From NCBI GenBank assembly GCA_905160935.1, contig CAJHZI010000698.1, positions 1 to 64,000 of the forward strand: DNA of 64,000 bases, written 5' to 3'. Every line of letters starts with the position of its first letter. The stretch's first letter is position 1. This document shows positions 56,541-64,000 of the stretch, one piece after another. The notes beneath the pieces are model-generated. The model was not told the DNA's origin. It worked only from the letters and a program-made list of their open reading frames with translations, and ran no database searches. This stretch comes from Enchytraeus crypticus (Eukaryota > Annelida > Clitellata > Enchytraeida > Enchytraeidae). The translations under genes and the position numbers were made by a program.

Positions 56541-57659
56541 TACGTAATGTGTCAGTGGGCTGTTGACAGAAATGCTGCGTAAAAGTCATTAAGTCACCGT
56601 TCACGTGACTGCACTACAGGTGAGAGTCGCTTGTTGATAAACAATGCATTGAACGTAATGATAAATACAGGAAAATTACAAAATGTTCCTTAAATTGACC
56701 TTTATATTGATATTTACCCCGCAGAAGCTGATGATTATATACGGCTGCAAAGCATATTACTATTTCCTGTCTTCAAATAAGAAAGAAACACATTGAAAAC
56801 GATTATTTTGTGATTTTAAGATCAAACTGCTAGGATCTACAATACAAAAACAGCATTTGCGTGTCAACAAACTGCGTCCGGCCTTCACCTTCTTGTGCCT
56901 GCTTACTTATTTCCTATTGGCTATATCGTTCAATCTTGTCAATGAATTGTCACGCTTTTATGAGGAATAGCCGAAGAGGTTTAACACGCGCAAGCCCCAT
57001 GTGTATATGGTGAAATCAATGAAACCTTTCAAAGTCATTTACGATAATGAAAGACCTATTTGTATTACATTGCCAAGACGAATTCTATGAAATATAATAT
57101 TTATAGTTTTATATCCGATATAGTTTTAAGTCTACTTTATTTTATTCATTATATTGGATTATTCATTATATTAAATTTTCATTATTCATTATAATATTAT
57201 TGGATTTTCTAATTGTGTGTAGCATCTGTTCCATCATTTGAGGATAGGCCTAAAACCTAATTGATAAAATTTTACTAATTTTAATAATGTAAGAGCCCTA
57301 TATGAACTATTAAAATTCTTAATACAGTGTAGGCCGATTTATAATGTTCTTATATAGTAAAGCTTGCATAGTGTAGGATTCAATTATTTGATTAAATCAA
57401 TGGACTTGGGCATCTAGAGCGTCGCCGAATACTGCAACAGATGTTGCCATTGAACCTCTTTATGATGTTAAAATTAATTATTTTGTAATTGTATTGTATT
57501 GATGAAACCTAAGTTGAATTTCGTTTATTAAGTTAAAGGAAGAATGGAATGACAGAATGGATAGCGTGCTTACAAATAAGCAGAAGGCTATCGATTTAAT
57601 CTCAGCAAATTCGGCTTAAACTGCGATATACCTTTGGTAATGTATCTTTTGTTATTTGA

Positions 57660-58010
57660 AACACAAATAAACAACCGCAAATAGATAAAGCACTAACATT
57701 CGAATGGGCATAATTACATTAAACATAGTACGTGAAAATAATGACATAGCAAATAAAAATAATTTAGTTTAACATTCACTGTCGATTAAATGTGCTAGGC
57801 TAGCCTATAGTTTAGTACTCTCACGTAAGTATCATGGGGGTTACAAAGTTTTCATCGCACAAAGAGCGACGTAGCTTCTCTTAGCCAACGTTTCTTCGGC
57901 TTTTGATATGAATGTTGGTCTGGCTGGGCAAAATCCGAGCCAGCAAGTGGTCAGGATTATTGTAGGCTGTCCTAAATAGCTAGCTATCAGCTGACAAGCA
58001 GAGATTTTCT
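57660..58010 (+). repeat. Dispersed repeat family D, copy 2
   Basis: Partner of 7960-8310: CAACGTTTCTTCGGCTTTTG, ATATGAATGTTGGTCTGGCT, GAGCCAGCAAGTGGTCAGGA, CCTAAATAGCTAGCTATCAG. Confidence 0.65.
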
Positions 58011-58670
58011 ACATTTATCTCATTGTTCAATGCGCAAAAAAGGCAGTGACCATGGAAAGAAGAAAATAACGAAATCAACAAAAACAACAACTAAGGAATG
58101 AAACTTTGCAAACACGTGCGGTTGTCATTTGTGTAACCATAATAAAAAAAACATCTAGACCTACATACGAACAAAAACATCTAGACCTACATGTATATAT
58201 AGGACTACATTCAATTATGCTGCACCCTATGCACTCTGCTACAGTTGCGTACACCCTCGTCGTCTAGGGTGTATAACAGAGTATTGAATACACCCTGCTG
58301 CAGGGTGCATAGAGATTACTGTAGATTATTCTCTCAACATATGTTACAACGTGCATACAAGGTTTATGCTATTGTGCAGCACATTCACCCGGCAAATGAG
58401 AGCATAGAATAATGACTTCATTAGAGAGTAACCTATTCATTATATGGGTATCTACGTAAGGTGCATAATTAAAGCTTGGGGTATGCCACGTGCGCTTTCA
58501 GAGGTGATAGGCCTAAAACAGAGTATGACATGTCTTTATTTGCTAAATTCATAGCAAAGAATAAAATTTTATTTCAAAGCCATTATCCATGTATAGTATT
58601 CAGTAGATCTACAGTTAAAATAAAAATCCTTTCTCTAAATAGTGTCGCGCAATTCATACCTCCAAATACA

Positions 58671-58838
58671 CCTATATTATTAAACAAGTGTAATGAATAA
58701 CCAATTTTTAAATTAGCTACATACATGTACCTCCTATATTATTAAACAAGTGTAATGAATAACCAAATCTTTAATTAGCTACATGCAATGCATGTAGCTA
58801 CTACATTACTAAAGAAGTGTAATTAATTATCTATTCTT
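58671..58838. repeat. About 66-bp tandem repeat, two and a half units
   Basis: CCTATATTATTAAACAAGTG, TAATGAATAACCAA..TTTA, AATTAGCTACAT repeated at 58671 and 58733, with a third diverged half from 58798. ACATGCAATGCATGT is near-palindromic. Confidence 0.85.
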
Positions 58839-59089
58839 TTAATGATCATCGTTATAACAGAATCGCAGATTGTAACAGTTCAATGCAACTAATAACAGCA
58901 TTGAACATGTTACTAGCTAGTAACATAAATAAAAGATTTAAAAAATGTAACAGATAGGGACAGAAATGTAACAGACATTTTTTACGAAATGAAATTTAAA
59001 GGAAAGTCTCAATGAAGTCTATTTTATTTTACTAAAATAATTATGCTTACATATAAATAAACTTTAATTTTAAATCCTTATCGTACGGT

Positions 59090-59240
59090 GGTCAGCTAGA
59101 TAAGGCAATAAGGTGCTCAGTTAGATAGGACACTATGGTGGTCAGCTAGATAGGAAACTATGGTGATCAGTTAGATAAGACAATATGGTGGTCAGCTAGA
59201 CAGAATAATATGGTGGGTCAGCTAGATAGGACAACATGTA
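59090..59240 (+). repeat. GTGGTCAGCTAGATA tandem repeat, about 5 units
   Basis: Units of about 29 bp, GGTGGTCAGCTAGATAGGAC plus A.TAT. Related pieces at 9590-9730. Confidence 0.85.
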
Positions 59241-59575
59241 CCCTCTCTGATGGCCGTATGTCTTTCACATTATCCCTGATTTGAATGTTTCTGCTTACTT
59301 GAACTCTGATATGCAAATTTTTCACATATTTGTTGTACATACTGGATGTTGCGTTTCGAATAAATCATAGATCTCTCTCTATCTAATATTTGAGCTTAAT
59401 ATAGACAATAATGATTAATCTAGATGTATTTTAAGATCTCAATGTGATGTAACTAAACATCATTAAAGAGAAGTAAATATATAAAATAAATTACACAATA
59501 AGAACACGTGGACTGTGTGTTAGTGTTTTAATAAAGTAGACGTTTGGGAACGTCTACATCGAAGTCCAGGGTATG

Positions 59576-60142
59576 TTTTTTAGCCCTAGGCCCTTTACAG
59601 CCCAGGGCATTTAATACTAGTAATAATAATAATAATAATAAAGGAAAATTTTTTTCCTTGGGCAGAAGGCAAGTGTATCAGCTGGGATGTCACTGTGACG
59701 GATACATTCTCAGCAAGCAATCTCAGCCTTTCATGCGCTGCTGCTGGCTCAGCTGCTGAAGCCGCTGCCAATAGGAAGACACTTAAATATGCCGCAGTCT
59801 CTAGCAGCTACATCTTCCTGCCGATTGCTTTTGAGACATTGGGCCCCATCAACTCTGCGGCGTCTGACTTTTGACGAATTAGACAGGAGAACAAGTGCCA
59901 TTACAGGCGATCAACGGGAAAAATCCTTTCTATGGCAGCGCCTATATATTGCACTTCAGCGTTTTAATGCTGTATGCGTTCGGGGCACATTGGCGAATGC
60001 GGCCTCCCAGAGCGTAGAGGAACTATTTTAAATATTTTATATCTTTCTTTTAATTAAATAAAGTCTTTCTTTTATCTTATATTTTAGCCCAGGGCCTTAT
60101 ACAGCCCAGGGAAATTTAAAATAATAATAATCATAATGATAC

Positions 60143-60173
<31 letters not shown>

Positions 60174-60175
60174 GT
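59576..60175 (+). mobile_element. Non-LTR retrotransposon 3' end with duplicated AGCCCAGGG tail
   Basis: Frames encode AAAEAAANRKTLKYAAVSSS, YIFLPIAFETLGPINSAASD, then after a frameshift near 59870 RTSAITGDQREKSFLWQRLY, IALQRFNAVCVRGTLANAA, the string found at the end of several animal LINE ORFs (FETLGPINS...; RESSFLFQR...QRFNA). The tail TTAGCCC.GGGCC.TTACAG, CCCAGGG then (AAT)n occurs at both ends (59578-59640 and 60084-60175), i.e. one insertion into the tail of another. The clade is not certain. Confidence 0.65.
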
Positions 60176-60179
60176 AATA

Positions 60180-60840
60180 AATTACAAATATAAATCAAGA
60201 CCTCATTCAAATATTATCATACCGAATCAAAGTTGCAATGTCGCTGTTTGTACATCTTTTAATAGAAACTATGATGTTCAGCGTAGGCTATATGTAAGCT
60301 TAATCTTACGTCAAATAATTATAATTGACTATTTCACTACACTTTAATTTTACTGCATTCGAACTTTAACTACTGTAACTTCTTTTTTAAAATAAAATAA
60401 AAATAAAAAGTTCACAGCAATTCGAGAAACGAGTCTGCAATGATCTTACTTGAGCGAAGAAGGCGACTAGCACAACTACATATTTCTTACAGAAAACTAA
60501 CCCAAGAAACCAGAACCCCAAAGAGATGTAACATGTACCATGCTTTTAAAATGTTAGTTGTTTAATTAACGACTAAAGATATTTGTTAGTTATTTTCATA
60601 AATGCATTTTAATACACGAACGCATTCCTGTCAAGATAATTTTACTTCATACAGTGGAAGCAAATATGTTCACATATATCGGAATTTTGAAAAGACAAAT
60701 GTTAATTTAGGAATTCATAACGTTCCCATCATAATAAGAACAACATAGGTTATCGCTCTGACACTTTCGTCCAACCATTGCCTGAAATCCTACATATTTC
60801 ACCTATAACTATTTAAAGGAAATGTTTCAAAAATGCTGGC
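60180..60840. other. Spacer downstream of gene 7
   Basis: AT-rich; no gene or repeat family recognised. May contain the 3'UTR of gene 7. Confidence 0.4.
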
Positions 60841-60847
60841 AGTTCAT

Positions 60848-62084
60848 TCAGTCTGCCAGAGGTCCGAAGATGAGGAATTCTGGTCTGTACTGATCACATC
60901 TTGGGTCGAAATGATCGACAACAGCAGTCACGAATTCGTCGTATTCAAAAAATCCTTTGTTGTCTTTATCCAGAGCCTTGAACGCAGCGTCTGTGATAGC
61001 AGCGTCGTTTATATAAAAGAGCTGATGCAGGAGTCTAAATTCATTGAGACTGATCTTACCATCAGCGTTCAGGTCAATCAGGTCAAAGAGCATATCCGCC
61101 CAACATGTTGCACTAGACACCACCTTGTTGCCGAGGACTGCGACACATTTCGCATACACCTCAGGGGTGATTTTTGTTGTCTTAGCAGTTGACTCAAAGT
61201 AATGGTCCCATATCTGTGAAAACATCAATCAATAAATGTTGGTAAAGCTAAAAAGCTAATGTTGGCGTCAGTTTCCTCACTCGAAAGCAATGTCAGTGAC
61301 GGGCGAGCACAAGAAGCTAAGCCTATATCAAGCTATGTTGCTGCCGTAGTTTAGTATTGACATATGGATTTAGTACAAATTACTATTGTTTAAGCAGGCC
61401 TTATGTTATTGTTAGTATTCTCTCTTAAATATTCATTTTTGGGATCGCATCAAAATTGAAAGAGTATTTCAAAGGTTTGGAAAAAGAAAATGAGAAAGAT
61501 AGTTTTTGAAAATGGCTTAGATTCTTGTGATCATTTACTAAGAATGCATGAGGATACATATGCAAAGACTGCACTTAATTAATAAAATAGCTAAAAGGAA
61601 AAAGAACTGAAAAAGAACTAGAAGTACTTAGTTTGTACGATTAAAAAAGATTTGAGAACATCTGATGATGCATGGAGACGAATGGAGGAATTTTGTCGCC
61701 CTATGTTCTGTTCGGAACACAAGGAACTGATAATGATGATTGTTAGTGTTAAACAACACTTGTGTAGTTTCCCAGTTCCCGAATATAACATTTTAACTGT
61801 ATGCACTCATTTCCATAATATAAACATTATGGGTATTGTGTAGTCTACTAAAAGTGTATGGCGATTTCAATCTGGAATAATGTGCTAAATTATACCTGAA
61901 GCATTTTTCGTAGCACCTGTTTTTCTCTGATAGAATCTGCTTTAGCAAATTTCTTGTATCTTTCAGAAAACAAGGCGAAATCTTCTTTGGTCATCGTTCC
62001 ATTTTTATCCTGATCCATACATCGATAAAAGGCTTCCATCCTCTTGACGACATTTGAATTCACAGCGACTTGTTCAATGGACAT
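60848..62084 (-). CDS. SCP-like EF-hand protein, gene 7 (subfamily B)
   Basis: Coding exons 62084-61896 (63 codons; exon from 62132) and 61213-60848 (121 codons plus stop); 184 residues. EF1 DQDKNGTMTKED is close to canonical (Asn5, Gly6); EF3 [14 protein letters not shown]4 DKDNKGFFEYDE keeps Asp at 1 and 3 and Glu at 12, the least decayed EF4 in the cluster, with only Lys5 unusual. The last exon starts IWDHYFESTA and ends LIFGPLAD. The protein is one residue shorter than genes 4-6 in the KCVAVLGNK region. ATG chosen by alignment with paralogs; the longer open frame upstream runs into an AT microsatellite. Its upstream region is interrupted by a mariner element. Confidence 0.92.
61238..61312 (-). 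mobile_element. SINE-A tail fragment in intron 2 of gene 7
   Basis: GGTAAAGCTA, GTTGGCGTCAGTTTCCTCAC, TCGAAAGCAATGTCAGTGAC, GGGCGAGC; the head is missing. Confidence 0.8.
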
Positions 62085-62198
62085 AATGGCTTCTCTTTGA
62101 GTCTCTCCTCGCTGATATGTAATAGAGATAAACTGTTCAAGATTTACATGTAGAAAAATAGAATAATAATGGTTGTAGTCATGTGCATGATTGTGAAT

Positions 62199-62202
<4 letters not shown>

Positions 62203-62248
<46 letters not shown>

Positions 62249-62296
62249 TATATACATGTATATATATCATATATATATATATTTATATATATATAC

Positions 62297-62333
<37 letters not shown>

Positions 62334-62446
62334 TATATACATAAAGCTGGTAAAGCTAATGTTAACGTCAGTTTCCTCACTCGAAAGCATACTACATATA
62401 TATATATATATACATATATATAATATATATATACATGTACATATAT

Positions 62447-62492
<46 letters not shown>
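62203..62492. repeat. AT microsatellites interrupted by a SINE-A tail
   Basis: (AT)n at 62203-62330 and 62395-62492. Between them AAAGCTGGTAAAGCTAATGT, TAACGTCAGTTTCCTCACTC, GAAAGCA (62341-62388) is a SINE-A tail in minus orientation. A plus-orientation tail fragment (ACATCGCTTTCGATTGAGGA) follows at 62612-62655. Confidence 0.85.
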
Positions 62493-62497
<5 letters not shown>

Positions 62498-63362
62498 TGT
62501 ATTTACATGTATTTATACCTTTATGCACTATATATAAATATTCTCAATTAATCAATCAATCTGCACATAGAAAACTCCATTCTACTGACACCGCCCCCCT
62601 TCGTCATTGCAGACATCGCTTTCGATTGAGGAAACTGACGTTAAAATTAGCTCATTATTATTATTATTATTATTATTATTTATAGGCTACGCTGAAGAAA
62701 AGATGAGGGAAATCAAACAGGACTTGCTCATGTTTAGACAAATTGAACTTTAACAGCTACGCTATCGTTCTTCTTTACTGCAACATGTTCACTTGTAGGC
62801 CTACGTGTATAAGTTAAGCATTGGGTGACGTCAGAATAGGACAGCATATGGGCGAGCCCAAAAGAGATAAGTTGTAACCACCACAAAAGCCGTATTTTTT
62901 CATATAAAATTTACATATATTACATAGGACCTATTACATAATTATATATATTTACCTATTTGCATTTATATTTATATTTACATTTTTTCACATTCTGTTT
63001 AATGCTTTATGTTTAGCATGGTATTGCAGATGTTTTATGTTTATAGGAGTATATCATGCTAAGGTATCTCTATAATTTACAGCATTTACGGTAAAACAAT
63101 ACAATAAAATGCATACAATAAAATCACTGCAATAGCAGTTAACACCGGTCGACACTTCTGAGATAATCTGAGATGAAAAATATAGTAATAACATTATGAA
63201 CTACAAACTGCTACTTTAATCGATTTAGATATAGTAAATTAAAGTTTGCCAAATAAATTAGAGCTAGTAATTGCTTCTAGGCTAAAATTTTTAAATTTTG
63301 CTAAAATTTTCTAGGTTAAAATAAAAATTAAATTTTTATTTAACAAAAGGGAAATCGTATAC

Positions 63363-63500
63363 CAGATCACTCAGTCCACTAATGTCCAGTGTTTGAGTCT
63401 TCACTGCTCCGCAGAATTCTAGAACGTTCGTGCGTTGAGCATTATTTGCTAAAAGTTTATCGTATTTAAATGAAACGAGCCAGAAGATACAACCTTGAGC
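63363..63500 (-). promoter_or_regulatory. Promoter and non-coding exon 1 of SCP gene 7
   Basis: GCTCAAGGTT (63491-63500), TATTTAAAT complement at 63463-63471, exon 1 with TCTAGAATTC and GAAGACTC, donor GATCTG|GTATAC at 63363. Intron 1 runs 63362-62133. Confidence 0.73.
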
Positions 63501-63633
63501 GGCCTCTGGCTCAATTTGATAATGCGTCTTTGTCGGAATAACCTGAAATTTGTAGGCGCATGTGACTAGGCAAAAAACCTAAATTGAAGCCTGAATTAAT
63601 TAATAAGTTTCAATTTGTTTTTCAAGAATATTA

Positions 63634-64000
63634 CGAGGGGCGGTCATAAAGTTCGAGGACTAGTCAAAATTCGAAAAGGGTGTGGGATCTTCAAACGTTA
63701 GACTGACATATTGTGAAAGCTTATTTTCTTGGCTTTCTTCTGATATAATTACTTGCCCTATGGGTTCAACGCAACCGGATATAGAAACATTTCTGTGTTG
63801 ATACTATTTTACACCCAGTCAGACAAATAAACAAACAAAATGGCGTCAAAGTTAGAAGTTCGTTATTCGATCAAATTTTGCTTTAAGCTTGGCAAAACTC
63901 AAACGGAAGCGCTTCAAATGTTGACTACAGCATATGGAGAAGGCTCTGCATCAAAATCAAATGTTAGCAAATGGTATAATCGTTTTAAAAGTGGTGAAGA
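63634..64000 (+). mobile_element. 5' end of a mariner-type transposon
   Basis: After a TA (63632-63633) comes CGAGGGGCGGTCATAAAGTT, CGAGGAC, a mariner-like terminal repeat, then about 200 bp of leader and the transposase ORF. The right end lies outside the window, so the matching terminal repeat cannot be seen. Confidence 0.75.
63840..64000 (+). CDS. Mariner transposase, N-terminal part (runs off the window)
   Basis: 53 codons from the ATG at 63840 with no stop: MASKLEVRYSIKFCFKLGKT, QTEALQMLTTAYGEGSASKS, NVSKWYNRFKSGE. This is the first helix-turn-helix of the mariner paired-type DNA-binding domain (compare the usual IKFCFKLGKTATET..ML..AYG...S...VF.W..RFK.G). It binds the element's own terminal repeats. 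The DD34D catalytic core is beyond the edge, so activity cannot be judged, but the visible part is undamaged, which suggests a fairly young copy. Confidence 0.88.
   Translation, partial: MASKLEVRYSIKFCFKLGKTQTEALQMLTTAYGEGSASKSNVSKWYNRFKSGE

Noticed and set aside
58200..58320. Palindromic GTGCAGGGTG-type words as a possible regulatory hairpin
   Set aside because: Imperfect and isolated; no neighbouring gene or repeat copy to support a role.
60833..61192. 119-codon plus-strand ORF, and similar ones at 13792, 49274, 53725 and (minus strand) 41883
   Set aside because: All are antisense shadows of the conserved last exon of the SCP genes; they recur because the sense exon is conserved.

Overview
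The window is eukaryotic, from an invertebrate animal genome. It is AT-rich, has split genes with GT-AG introns, and is crowded with non-LTR retrotransposon tails, tRNA-derived SINEs, 5S rRNA-like fragments, AT microsatellites and DNA-transposon pieces. The style suggests a marine, possibly lophotrochozoan (mollusc-like) genome, but the species cannot be fixed from the sequence.

Left end (1-6690): a compact block of virus-like genes, nearly all on the minus strand. It holds an FtsK/HerA (A32-like) packaging ATPase running off the left edge, a protein-primed family-B DNA polymerase (pPolB) broken by one in-frame stop and one frameshift, three small cysteine/zinc-finger proteins (one with expanded CVHC repeats), and one plus-strand ORF resembling an H-type lectin domain. 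This is part of a Polinton/Maverick or adintovirus-like element. Capsid and integrase genes would lie to the left, outside the window. Five gene starts share an AATTCTTT...TAATAAATG leader, which looks like the element's own promoter.

6.7-13 kb: no host gene. It holds a 36-bp satellite (8341-8850), dispersed repeats, SINEs and 5S-like fragments.

13-63.6 kb: a cluster of seven paralogous EF-hand genes of the sarcoplasmic calcium-binding protein (SCP) family. All share one layout: a non-coding first exon behind a TATTTAAAT box, a 63-codon second exon starting at the ATG, and a 121/122-codon last exon. Predicted proteins are 184-185 aa. Genes 1-3 (13.7, 20.2 and 29.7 kb, minus) form subfamily A and lie in tandem duplicated blocks. 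Genes 4-7 (39.8 kb plus; 49.2, 53.7 and 60.8 kb minus) form subfamily B; genes 4 and 5 are an inverted, convergent pair. EF3 is canonical in all copies, while EF1 and EF4 decay in subfamily-specific ways. The proximal promoters share TCAAGGT-type sites, so the cluster is probably co-regulated.

Spaces between and inside the genes are filled with repeats: RTE-like LINE 3' ends with (GA)n tails, a CR1/L2-like LINE 3' end, three SINE families (A, B, C), a foldback MITE, a hAT-like fragment, and at the right edge the 5' end of a mariner element inserted upstream of gene 7. Several of these date the duplications, because the same insertion is found at the same place in two gene copies.
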